Below are positions 40,299 to 52,300 of a stretch of 64,000 bases of DNA, piece after piece. A program made the position numbers and the translations under genes. Source of the stretch: Haematobia irritans (taxonomy: Eukaryota; Arthropoda; Insecta; Diptera; Muscidae); assembly GCF_050003625.1 (NCBI RefSeq), contig NC_134398.1, positions 104,200,404-104,264,403 on the forward strand, in the 5' to 3' direction. The notes under the pieces were generated by a model that was given only the letters and a program-made list of their open reading frames with translations, searched no databases and had not been told where the DNA came from. Every line of letters begins with the position of its first letter. The first letter of the stretch is position 1.

Positions 40299-41479
40299 AT
40301 GAATATACAGACTCGGTCCCAATCTAAAAAAAGAAGGATACCAGAAATTTTTGATTCAAATAAATCATTGATAGTAAGTGAAGAGAAAAGGAGTAAATTG
40401 CTTACCAATATGCCAAATCAAGAGACAAGTATTAATAGCCAAATCACCGATTTGTCCCAGACGATTATCACTGAAATGGACGGATCAGGAGCTGCGAGTC
40501 GGAATGGCCAGGCAAGAACCAATACGGCAAGTGGAAATGGGCCAACGAGACATGAAGATAATGAGGTTATTAGCAGACAGGGTTTCCTCGAAAATAATGT
40601 TCAGATGGTACAACAGGAAATGGGAGATTTAAAGAGGACAATAGGTGAATTATCGGAGGCGGTTAAAAGGCTGACAGAACTTACCGTAAACCAAAATAGA
40701 TCCACCGACATTTCTTCCAATGGGTCTGGTAATCCCTCGGGTAGAAATTCGCCGAATGCTCAAGGTCTTCCAAATGGTGGTAACAACCTTTCAGGGTCGA
40801 ATAATATTAATAGGAACGGTGAGGTGAATCGGGATGGTATACGGGTAAGGATAGATAAACTAGGGTTGAAATTTGATGGAAGTTCGAACGGCATGGGTGT
40901 CGAGGAATTTGTGTACCGCCTGGAATATTATCAGGAGCAGTATGGCATCCCATGGAATGAAGTCATACGCGATTTTCCGTTAGTCGTATCCGGTCCGGCT
41001 GACATGACATGATGAATATAATGAAGAAGAACGTTAAGGAAAGCATCGGGAGGATTGTATATCCAATACAGGTGTCATCGGTTGAGCAATTAAGAATCGA
41101 GTGCAATCAGGCAGAAAAGAACTTTCCTAGGCGGGAAATTAGGAATCTACCTCCGCCTCGACAAATGAGGCAGGTTAATGAATTATATGGCGAATGTCCG
41201 TCCGAGCATGAATACGATCTTCCCGAATGTGAGGAAATCGCCGCAATTCAATATAATCGTCAAGCAAAACCAACTTTAATATGTTGGAATTGTCAGAAAC
41301 AAGGCCATACATTTAGGGATTGTGATTCAACCGTGAGGGGATTGTTTTGTTATAGGTGTGGTAAACCCGGGACGATTACACCCAAATGTCCATCCTGCCA
41401 GAAGGGAAACCCGAATCAGGGCGTGGATCAAATAGGGGGGCCACGTCCGAATCCGAATCACCCCACATCCGAAAAATAA
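40299..41479 (+). pseudogene. F1 Gag, with internal deletion
   Basis: Starts MNIQTRSQSKKRR (basic N-terminus), then a long Asn/Gly-rich linker, the capsid start (RIDKLGLKFDGSS, EFVYRLEYYQEQYGIPW, VIRDFPLVVSGPAD) and, in another frame, IMKKNVKESIGRIVYPIQVSSVEQL with knuckles CWNCQKQGHTFRDC and CYRCGKPGTITPKC. Compared with F2 (gag 53911-52655), about 75 codons from SGPAE to the YDM before IMKKN are missing at 41000, and the deletion shifts the frame. The particle protein is therefore not made. Confidence 0.8.
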
Positions 41480-42184
41480 GGGAAAGAAATGAGAAATCTG
41501 AAAAGGACAGTAATAGGAAAATTGTTAATGGGTTATATAAAGCAAATAACATTGAGTTTGAGCCAGAAATGCGTCATTATCTACCTCTTGATGTCCGTCA
41601 AGAAAATTATTACAGGGTTAAATCCATAATATTTGAAAGCGAAATAAATCCGAAGAAACTGAAATCACCACCTAAAGTGCGAATCAAATTTGCGGAGAAA
41701 AAGAAAGCGGTTAGAATGCTTTTAGATTCGATAAGACGGGTTAGTCAAAACGCTGATCCTAGGGAAGGGCTGTAGGGAGCTAATAGATAAATTAGGGTGT
41801 AATATTAAATATCTTGGGTCAAATGTACGAGCAGCTGGAGGAAAGGAATATAGTATTATAGGAAAAGTAAGATTAGATATTTTATACAAGGATATTAGAA
41901 ATAATTTGGAAATTTACTTGTGTCCAGATTTGGACCAGGAACTATATCTTGGAATAGATTTTTGCAGGCTATATCAATTAGCCCCCGATATAGTAAAAAT
42001 AGATGAAATAAATGTAGAGAAAATTCAAAAGGATATGATTAATGAAAATGAAAACTATAAACTGAATCCACACGATTTGAATGATGAACAAAAGAAAAAA
42101 TTAAAAGAAATCGTTTCGAAGTTCAACGCGTTTGAAGAGAAAGGCCTAGGTCAAACCAATTTGGAGAAACATTCCATACATTAA
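41386..42184 (+). pseudogene. F1 Pol N-terminal region and damaged protease
   Basis: The pol frame begins in the gag overlap and runs to 41775 (PEMRHYLPLDVRQENYY, KVRIKFAEKKKAV, NADPRE). A deletion then removes the protease active site: F2 has GLLDSGASVSVLG here, whereas F1 jumps to RELIDKLGCNIK after a stop. The rest of the protease end (EIYLCPDLDQELYLGIDF) follows to 42184, with another frame break at HSIH. Confidence 0.8.
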
Positions 42185-42195
42185 TTGAGGGTGCG

Positions 42196-42996
42196 GTGCC
42201 ATTCAAGGAGCGACATTACCCTATGTCTCCAGCGGTACAGGCATTAGTATATGAAGAGGTTGACAAAATGTTACGTTTGAAAGTTATTGAGGAGAGTCAA
42301 AGTCCATGGAGTAACCGTACCACTATAGTTCGGAAACCTGGTAAGAATCGTTTCTGCCTGGATGCCCGGAAATTTAATAAATTAACAGTGAAGGACGCGT
42401 ACCCCCTTCAAAATATAGACGGAATTCTCAGCAGAATAGATGAAACATATTATATAAGTAGTGTGGATTTAAAGTATGCCTTTTGGCAGATTGAATTGGA
42501 CGAGGAAAGTAAGCCTTACACAGCGTTTACCATTCCCGGTCGCCCATTATATCAATTTAGAGTGATGCCATTTGGGCTATGTAATGCGGCCCAACGCTTG
42601 TGTAGGCTTATGGACCGAGTCATTCCACAACGCCTTAAGGAGAATGTTTTTATATATTTGGATGATTTACTGATAATATCAAGCGATTTTGATGAGCATT
42701 TGCGTTTATTAGAGGAAGTAGCGAAGTTTCTCAAGGAGGCCAATTTGACAATAGGATTAGAAAAGTCGAAATTCTGTTTCCAGGAGCTAAAATATTTAGG
42801 ATTTATTATTGGAAATGGCATGTTGAGAACAGACCCGGATAAAGTCATGGCAATAAAGGCAATTAGGATTCCGAAAAGTCCAAGGGAGGTTAGAAGTTTT
42901 CTTGGTACCGCGGGTTGGTATCGACGATTTATAAAGGACTTTGCTTCAATTTCCGCACCCTTACAGAGGCGGCTATTGGGGCATTTGAAAGTTTGA
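42196..42996 (+). pseudogene. F1 reverse transcriptase
   Basis: Open reverse transcriptase: SPWSNRTTIVRKPGKNRFCL, SSVDLKYAFWQI (catalytic Asp), FRVMPFGLCNAAQR, FIYLDDLLIIS (YLDD) and the thumb (FLGTAGWYRRFIKDFASI). Very similar to F2. After SISAPL about 13 codons present in F2 (TDTLKKSQKF...) are missing, shifting the frame into RNase H. Confidence 0.85.
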
Positions 42997-44429
42997 AAAA
43001 GGCATTGACGTCGGCACCAGTTCTACGGCACGCAGATTTTTCCAAAAGATTTTATATACAGTGCGATGCATCAGAATATGGAATTGGCGCCGTGCTTTAT
43101 CAGTTAAATGGTACAAGTGGGGAGAATCCAATTGCGTTTTATTCGCAAAAGCTAAATCCATGTCAGCGTAACTATAGTGTTACTGAGAAGGAGTGTTTAG
43201 CAGCGGTAATGGCGGTAAAAAAATTTAGACCTTATGTCGAGATGATGCCATTTACCGTCATAACTGACCACGCTATTTTGAAGTGGTTGATGTCATTGAA
43301 GGATTTAAGTGGAAGACTAGCACGGTGGTCCCTCCAACTACAATCATATGATTTTGAAATTGAACATAGGAAGGGTTCGGATAATGTAGTTGCGGACATG
43401 TTATCTAGGGCTCCACAGAATATAAACGTGGATGAGATTTATCAGAACGAATTATTGGATTTTGAATCTACAGAGTTTGAAGGTGAGGAATATCTTGATT
43501 TGATTGAAACTATCACCAGGAATAAGGATAATCTACGGGATTTGAAAATTGAGGACGGGTACATTTTTAAAAGGACCAATTTTGATCAGGATATCGGTGA
43601 GGAATGCAAGTGGAAGTTGTGGGTACCGTCAGCCATTACAAATGCAATAATTGAAAGGGCCCACGATACTCTCACAACTGCTCAAGGGGGTGTTGTGAAA
43701 ACACTCGAAAGAGTTAAGCGGTTTTTCTATTGGCCTAAAATGGCAAGTCAGGTAAAACAATATATTAGGAATTGCCAAACTTGTAGGGAAACGAAACCTT
43801 GCAATAGAAATTTGAGACCAGAAATCGGGCAAGAAGTTGTAACTGATAGACCGTTTCAGAAACTTTACATCGATTTTCTTGGGAAGTATCCACGATCTAA
43901 AAATGGCAATGCGTACATCTTTATCGTGGTGGATCACTTCACCAAATTCACCTTTTTGAAAGCTATGCGCGAGGCTACGGCGAACAATGTGATAAAATTT
44001 TTAATATGCGAGATCTTTCATAAATTTGGTGTACCGGAAGTGATCCACAGCGATAATGGTGCACAATTCATATCGAAGACGTTTCAGGATATGATATCGA
44101 GGTATAGGATAAGTCATATGAAAACAGCATTCTATTCACCCCAATCAAACGCGTCCGAAAGGGTTAATCAATCGGTTATTTCTGCGATTAGGACTTATTT
44201 GGATAGTGACCATCGGGATTGGGATCTTTATCTCTCCGAAATAGAATGTGCACTTCGAACCTCGGTACATTCTGCTACAGGGGTCACCCCTTTCTTTTCC
44301 CTTTTTGGCTATCATATGTTTTCTAGTGGCACGGATTATAAACTAGCTCGGAAATTGAAGTCTTTATCCGACCATGAGATTCAGGATTTACGAAGGACAG
44401 AAAAGGTGGAGATGATAAGGAAAAAGTAA
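42960..44429 (+). pseudogene. F1 RNase H and integrase
   Basis: RNase H has IQCDASEYGIG, VTEKECLAA and VITDHAILKWL. Integrase has an HHCC finger (H near IIERAHDTLTTAQGG, then CQTCRETKPC) and catalytic LYIDFLGKYP, HSDNGAQFI and NASERVNQ. The frame ends early at 44429 by a one-base shift at ERVEMIRKK/EKVKGQ; the C-terminus continues in another frame (44438-44689, AYERSSERYNRRAR ... GNNMYELETLQGKPLG). Confidence 0.85.
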
Positions 44430-44689
44430 AGGGACAAATGCATGAGGCATATGAACGAAGTTCGGAGAGATATAATAGGCGCGCACGAATCGTAAAGTTT
44501 ATTCCGGGTCAAGAGGTATATCGCCGCAATAACGTATTGTCTAATTTCGCTAAGGATCGAAATGCTAAAATTTGTAAAAAAATTTTAAAATGTAGAATCG
44601 TGAAACCCATCGGCAATAACATGTATGAGCTTGAGACTTTGCAAGGGAAACCCCTAGGTACATATCATGTAAAAGATATACAGACATAG

Positions 44690-45249
44690 TGCAATATAGG
44701 TTAGGAATTTAAGTGCAACATTAGGTTAATATTACCAATGAGATGACGACCATAGATTCCTATTTTGGTTTTGTATTCATCCTGATATTGTTATTTGTCT
44801 AAATCGATAGTGCAATTCAAGTGATATCTGTGATATGAACCGAATGGACCAATCCAAATGATACCTCGTATGCGTGTTTCCCTTTATTTAGATAAAGACC
44901 TATTTGTTTTTGTTTCAGTTTATATCGTAATTATACGAATTTTGCCTAATTGTACAATTTTTAACGGTATTATACACCCATGTTTCACGGTAAGTACAAT
45001 GTTCGCATTTGGAGTTGAAATTTTCGCGGTTGCTTTATTAAAACAGTTCAATATAAAGTAGATAAATTAACATCAATTGAGTTTCTTGTTCCATAAGAGT
45101 TCGGCAAGAATTTACATGAATAAGCTTGTTTTCAGTTATAATATTATTTCAGGAAAGTAATCGCGAAAATAAAGTGATTTTCAACTCGAAAACCGAACAT
45201 AGTATGTTGCAGGCTATACCTAGGCCTATGTGCATGGCTGCCGGCAGGC
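44690..45249 (+). other. F1 3' untranslated region up to the assembly gap
   Basis: AT-rich DNA after the integrase end. CTCGAAAACCGAACATAG at about 45186-45203 recalls AAACCGAACGTTACATAG at 56178-56195 in F3, so this is the same 3' UTR family. No separate gene. Confidence 0.5.
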
Positions 45250-45349
45250 NNNNNNNNNNNNNNNNNNNNNNNNNNNNNNNNNNNNNNNNNNNNNNNNNNN
45301 NNNNNNNNNNNNNNNNNNNNNNNNNNNNNNNNNNNNNNNNNNNNNNNNN
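45250..45349. other. Assembly gap (100 N)
   Basis: Exactly 100 N, the usual placeholder for a gap of unknown length. The two sides need not be adjacent in the genome. The right side is the outer end of the left arm of the large inverted repeat. Confidence 0.99.
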
Positions 45350-45947
45350 ATGAAAACTAAATCTTGGAATGGACAATAAGGCAAATATATACTTATACTA
45401 AAATATTAATAAAAATACGTAAATTCAATAATAATCGTTTAGATCAAATTTTTGTAATAGAATAAACACATATGTTCATAGATTGTGAAAAGAAGGTTTC
45501 ATTTCCGGGACACTCTCCCTCCGCCTTATAGTGTTCTTAAAACTGTTAAACTGGGATGCCCTTGGATTTTTATTTGGGCATTGCCCATAAAATTTTCTGG
45601 GATCAGGGGATTTTTAAAGCAAAGTGAATTTTAATATCGGACGTTGGACGGATTGTTTCATTGGTATTTCTAGGAGTTAGTTTTCCATTTGGTCTTCACA
45701 GGTAAGTATATTTGATCGTTTTCGTGGGTTTACATTAACTCATCCCACTTACTTATTGTTACTCCTACCTTGATATATTCTTAAATTGTTTTCTTTCTGG
45801 TGATTCCCCGGTTCTTTTTTAGGTAGTTGATCTTACAGGAACCAGCACTATGAGGTGACTCTCTCCAGGATTGTGGCAACCAAAAATACATAGGTGTTTC
45901 TTGAACTAATCTTCACCAGTCAATTTCTCCAGTAGAAAAAAAAAACG
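45350..45947. other. Flank outside the F2 LTR (mirrored at 59161-59758)
   Basis: No gene. On the + strand it has splice-like strings: a strong donor CACAG|GTAAGTA near 45710 and a pyrimidine tract with acceptor TTCTTTTTTAG|G near 45823. The LTR end is placed at 45948 because the mirrored end CCGTAACA matches the F1 LTR end. Its presence on both arms means the duplication extends beyond the element. Confidence 0.45.
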
Positions 45948-46989
45948 TGTTACGGTTACCCTAATGCAACAAAGGAGCAACTCACACACCCGCCAGCACA
46001 ATCGCTTCCCAGAGGAGGTCCATCCCGTTGCCCTTGTCCAGGTCCGTATCAATAAATATACATGTATAAAAACAACAAATTTACTCACTCTAATACACAC
46101 ATTCTTCCAAACAGGGGACAAGATGTTATATCCCAGCCGCCCGCCCTACCATGACCACTCGAACTCCACAAAAATCTTACCGAATGGTCCCACAAGTCCG
46201 CTCACATCACAACTTACATCCCGCGCTCACCTACCCCTTTTAGAATAATTTACCACATCATAATCTTCGTTACAATTTCAAATCATATTATAAAAACTTT
46301 ATTTAGAACAATATATGTAACCCTAATCTCTAATTTAATAAATTTGAACACATATAAGTTACAGTATTTAAAATAAATTATTTTTACCGAAAATAAATTA
46401 ATAAAAAAAAAGTAAAGAAAAAAATCAAGATTATTGAAATGGAGTATTCTAAATATGTAAAAAAAAACACTAGGTGAGAATCATTAATATGTGAAATGCA
46501 CAATATCAAACATTTAAACTCAAAAAAAACGCCTAGAACCTACAAAAGTTTTCAATGCCCAATTTCTGGCTGACCATAGTCTACAAATACTAATCTAAAT
46601 AAGGGAGCTCTCTTATATCAGATTTTTGGATCTTTTCCACTTTAAATCCACATTTACAAACCACAGCAAACAAAAAGAAAACTATTGTAGTCCCTACGAC
46701 GAAAAAAAAAAAAAACATAAAAAGGATACAAAAACTAGCCTATTGGCCAAACACACAAAAAAAAAAATATTGAAATCAATTTCACTAAAAGAGTATATAA
46801 AAATAACTATAATACGTTGATAAAAAATACATATACAATAACTTAAGAACTAGTTTTTGATTGTATGTTGGTTTTTCATTTAGATCTTTTACTTTGGGCA
46901 TGAATAATTAGCCCATATGATAAAACCGATTTAACCGGGTTATTGTCTGCACAAAGACTTGGTTTCCCACACACTCTCACTCAGAGTGG

Positions 46990-47034
<45 letters not shown>

Positions 47035-49328
47035 TTATGTTTCTTGAAGTGTTCCCAGAACGGTGGTCAACATTTTTTAACGGTCACTAGGGGAGCACTT
47101 ACTTGACGGCCACCCCTGTCTCTATCGCCACGTAACGCAGACTTTCAATCTATCGTTCTATTATTCGTGCTGATTCTATGAGGACTGACCCGCACTACTT
47201 TATCGATAGTTTATCGCCGAGTTAAAAATAATGGTTTGTCCTACCTTAATCTTCGTACAAACTTGTCTGGCTCTTGCTGTGCCCTAAGGACATTCAATGG
47301 AATTCCCTTTTTGCCACTTTCCTTATAACGACTGGTTGAAATGTTTGCCTGCCAGAAAAAAAGCGAGCCTCCTGATACCCAGGAGGCAGTTTGTACCTAT
47401 ATGGATAGAAGTCATGTTCAAAATCCAATTTCCAACATATCCAAGTTATTCGATTAAACTTACGTTGATTTTATTAGATTGGGACTTATAAGTAAGTATC
47501 CTGTCTGCTAGACACCTCCTAACATTCACTTGGTTCGCCCTCTGACAAAAAAATTATTCAAAAAAACAATTTTTCAATATTCACTTTTTAAAATTTACAT
47601 CAATTAACAGCACAAAAACGAACCTTTATGCACAAAAAAACACTTCACTTTATATGTATACTGCACTACTTTTGAATACAGATATATGCCTATGCTCAGC
47701 ACAACAAAAAATGGCAAACTATCAGCTCGCCAAAACGCTTTCCACCCTTTTATAGCGACGCCGCGATACCTCAATACTTCCAGCGATCGCCATCATTATG
47801 GCCATTTAATTTATCGCTTCAATTCCTTCTTAATATATTTCACTAGTGGCACTTCTCTTTCAAAACTCTTAAATTTCTCGTTTTCCTCTTAACGATAATT
47901 TCATGAATGAAACCTGCATTACCCGGCATGCACTAATCACTACTACACTTTACTACGGGGTTGCCTTGCGAGGTTGGCAACACCACGTTATGAACACATC
48001 CACCCCCTGTCAATGGGAAAACGTCAAAAAGCATTCTCCTCGTTGTAGCGTCGACATGCTACTTTTTATTTCTTCCTACATTTCTAAAATTTATTAACCT
48101 ATTTTTTCTTTTTTTCATTTTCAGGTTCCTTGGACTGCTCTGGTGGAATGGCTATGACTGATGGAGAACCCCGTGATAGAGGCATTCGACGGACATAGAG
48201 TGTTTATCTGCCACAGGAGTCTCCAGCAGCCACAGTCATTTTCCCAGACTACTCAACATGGGTTCGGGCAAGTCGCGGTAAAACCCAACCGCAAAGGAGG
48301 CTTCCCTGCCAAGGATGAATGCCACCAAACGAAAAGGCCATCCCAACGATACAACATAAAGAAATCAAAAAAAACTAATATCTAACCAAACTAATCCCCC
48401 CCAAAACCAAAACACAAAACTACCATACTAACCTCCCCTTACTAAATAAAACACAAAAAAAAAAAAACAAAAGTATGGACACGTTGGCTCATTGTGGGCA
48501 CTTGACCAACCCTCCGCGGTCTCCAAAGCTCTCTCCAGTCCCCCCATCACCAGCATAAATTGGGGACTGGCGAAATATTGTGGCATCGAGGTCGCCACGT
48601 AGGCGACAAGGCCTTACCTAAAGTACCCCCCACGCAAAATTTTTTTTTCGTCCTGGACTTAGCCTCACGCAACAAAACACCAGGGCTGTCCAGTATACGC
48701 CGACAGGACGGGTGTGCGGTGAAATCGGGCCTCGTAAATCATTGTGTGAGTACAGGGACATCACGTGGGGAACTCCCACGCCCTGAGATTACTAGCCGGG
48801 CCCTGATACTACTCCATGAGCATACTGACTATTAGGGAAGTACGAAGTTGTTCACAAGTATGAGATTCGTTACTTTGTAAAAATATTGAATTCATTTCAG
48901 GTCAATTGCACTATGTAACGTTCGGTTTTTTTTCTCCCTGCCAGAACTTCAGGTATGAAATCTATAGTATTCGATGTAAATATCTAGGTCTATAGCTCTA
49001 AGGGTGCTACGATTATTTAAAACAAATGTATAGTGGACTGAGATATATTATTAGAAATTGGTTAAGCTAAAAAAAAAAGGTATATGAATATATATATATA
49101 TAGTTAAAATAGTTGTATACTCAAAGAAAACTAAACAAAAGATATTTAAGTAATTGGAAGCTTTTATAAAAACGAACAGACCTACAGGGTAGTATCACAG
49201 ATAAAGAAGCATATTGCACCATAAATTTAGACTTAATATTAGGACGAACACAAACATAAATTCAATATAATTGCATTCTAATCCTAATATTGCACCGTAA
49301 TATCACAGCTTCTAAATTTATTATTGCA
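45948..49328 (-). repeat. F2 LTR-like region and 3' UTR (mirror of 55780-59160)
   Basis: From the pol stop downwards: 3' UTR, a region with a TATA box at 47754-47747 (minus), and LTR sequence ending at 45948. The boundary between UTR and LTR is not resolved. A TA microsatellite lies at about 46992-47029. Several plus-strand frames of 60-90 codons lie here; none resembles a known protein. A diverged relative of 48127-48700 lies at 60455-61000. Confidence 0.6.
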
Positions 49329-52300
49329 TTAAACTTTTATATCTTTAGCATGATAATTACCAAGCGGTTTACCCTGAAGTGTTTCCAGTTGGAACATATT
49401 GTTCCCAACAGGTTTCACTATTCTACATTTTAAAAACTTCTTGCAAAATTTAGCATTACGATCCCTCGCGAAATCTGACAAAACAGTATTGCGACGATAC
49501 ACTTCTTGGCCAGGTACAAATTGCACCATCCTGGCCCGTTTGTTGTATCTTTGTGCACTACGTTCGTAGGCATCATGCATACTCTTCTTCACTTTTTCCC
49601 TAATAATCTCTAGCTTTTCTGTCCTCTGCAAATTTAGTATCTCATTATCTGAAAGAGATCCAAGTTTTCGGGCCAGCCTATAGTCCGCCCCATTAGTGAA
49701 CATATGGTAACCGAACAGTGAAAAAAATGGGGTTACTCCTGTAGCCGAATGGACCGATGTCCGCAATGCGCATTCGATCTCTGACAAATAGAGATCCCAA
49801 TCCCTGTGATCTTCGTCCAGATAACTCCTAATTGCCGCTATTACCGATTGGTTAACCCTTTCTGAGGCATTCGATTGTGGCGAATAAACAGCAGTCTTCA
49901 TATGGGTTATTCCGTAAGTCGATATCATGTCCTGGAATGCCTTCGATACGAACTGCGCCCCGTTATCGCTGTGGACCACTTCTGGGACACCAAATTTATG
50001 AAAGATTTCAGTTACTAAAAATTTCACTACATTATTAGCCGTTGCCTCGCGCATAGCTTTCAAAAAGGTGAATTTGGTGAAGTGATCCACAACAATAAAA
50101 ATATACGCATTACCGCTTTTCGATCGCGGATACTTCCCCAGGAAATCAATATATAGTTTTTGAAATGGTCTGTCCGTCACAACTTCTTGCCCTATAGTCG
50201 GCATCATTCGTTGGTTACATGCCTTTGTTTCCTGACAAACCTGACACTGTTTTACAAATTGTTTCACCTGAGTCGCCATTTTGGGCCAGTAGAAAAACCG
50301 TCTCACCCTTTCCAATGTCTTAGTCACTCCGCCATGAGCTACTGTAGGTGCAGAATGAGCTTTTTCTATAATAAGATGAGTGAGAGAAACAGGAACCCAA
50401 AGTTTCCAAACATATTCATCTGAGAATTCCTGATCGAAAGCTGTCTTCTTAAATATAAGACCGTCTTTTACCATAACGTCTGGCAACTTCCCCTCATTTT
50501 CCTTAATATTTCTCATTAGTTCCATATACTCTTCTCCTTCGAATTCTGTGGTCTCGAAATCCAGCAAATCCTCTCTTGCGAGTTCACTGATATCTATCCC
50601 AATCGGAGATCTCGACAGCATGTCTGCCACAACATTTTCAGAACCCTTACGGTGTTCTATTTCAAAATCAAAATTTTGTAGTTGAAGAGACCAACGTGCC
50701 AATCTACCGCTCAAATCCTTTAAACTCATCAGCCATTTTAAACTAGCGTGATCTGTTATCACCGTGAATGGCATCATTTCTACATAGGGTCTAAACTTTT
50801 TAACTGCCATAACGGCAGCCAAACACTCTTTTTCTGTAACACTATAATTTCTCTGACAAGAATTAAGTTTTTGAGAGTAAAAGGCAATCGGATGCTCTTC
50901 GTTATTATTACTGATCTGAAACAAAACAGCCCCTATTCCATAATCTGAAGCATCGCATTGTATATAAAACCTTTTCGTAAAATCGGGATGCTTTAGCACA
51001 GGTGCTGTCGTGAGAGCCCTTTTCAATTCCTCAAAAGCATTTATAGCATTTTCATTCATAGTGAACTTTTGTGACTTCTTAAGTGTATCGGTAAGCGGTG
51101 CTGATATTGAAGCAAAATCTTTTATAAACCTACGGTACCAGCCTGCTGTACCCAAAAAGCTCCTAACTTCGCGAGGATTCCTAGGTATCTTTATCATTCT
51201 AATTGCCTGAACTTTATCTGGATCAGTTTTCAACATACCATTTCCAATAATAAAACCGAGATATTTTAACTCCCTGAAACAAAAATGTGACTTTTTCAAA
51301 CCGATAGTTAAGTTGGCTTTTCTTAAACAATCAGCCACTTCCCCCAATAGTCGAATATGCTCATCAAACTCACTTGAAATTACTAATAAATCATCGAGAT
51401 AAATGAAAACATGTTCCTTAAGTCTTTGCGGAATCACTCGATCCATAAGTCGACATAATCTTTGAGCAGCGTTACATAACCCGAACGGCATCACACGAAA
51501 CTGATATAAAGGCCGTCCGGGTACTGTAAAAGCTGTATAGGGCTTACTTTCATCATCCAACTCGATTTGCCAAAAGGCGTACTTAAGATCAACACTGCTT
51601 ATATAATGGGTCTCGTCAATTCTGCTTAGGATGCCATCAATATTTTGAAGTGGATATGCATCTTTTATTGTTAATTTATTCAGTTTTCTGGCATCCAAGC
51701 AGAATCTATTTTTCCCTGGCTTCCTCACAACTGTGGTTCTATTACTCCACGGACTTTCACTCTCTTCTATTACTTTCAACCTCAACATATTATCTATTTC
51801 CTCGTAAACTATCGACTGAACCGCTGGAGATAATGGGTAATGTCGGTCCTTAACTGGTACCGCGCCTTCAACTAGTTTTATAGAATGTTTCTCCAAACTT
51901 GTACGACCCAGTCCTTTTTCCTCAAAAGTGTCGAATTTCCTAACAACTTCTTGTAACTTCATTTGTTGCTCAGCTGTCAAATCGTGTGGATTAAATTTTT
52001 GTTCAACCTTTTCATTAGCAAATTCCTTTTGGAGCTGTTCCATATTAATCTCTTCAACATCTAAAAAATCAGGGGCTATATTAAATAATTTCCAAAAATC
52101 TATTCCTAAATAAAGTGCCTGCTCTAAATCAGGACATAAATATAAATCTATTTCCTTAACTAAATCTTTATATTTTATATTAGTACTAATTTTCCCTATA
52201 ATTCTATGTTTATTTCCACTAGCCGTTTTAATATTTGAACAAATAGGCTTGATGACACAATTTAGGTTCTCTATAAATTCTCTACATCCATTTCCTAAAA

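Larger units (their letters stand above)
45350..51100. repeat. Left arm of 5751-bp inverted repeat
   Basis: Reverse complement of 54008-59758; mirrored positions sum to 105108 at every landmark checked (45350/59758, 46626/58482, 48161/56947, 49329/55779, 51100/54008). No length difference is seen even at the TA microsatellite (about 46992-47029 and 58079-58116). The arm covers the F2 pol end, its 3' UTR and LTR-like region, and about 600 bp of flank. Confidence 0.95.

Noticed and set aside
46992..47029. TA microsatellite as an origin or regulatory element
   Set aside because: Simple repeat in an LTR-like region with no supporting signal.
48161..48835. Two plus-strand frames (74 and 91 codons) with mirrored copies at 56273-56947
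   Set aside because: No recognisable domain, and the diverged relative at 60455-61000 does not preserve the frames.
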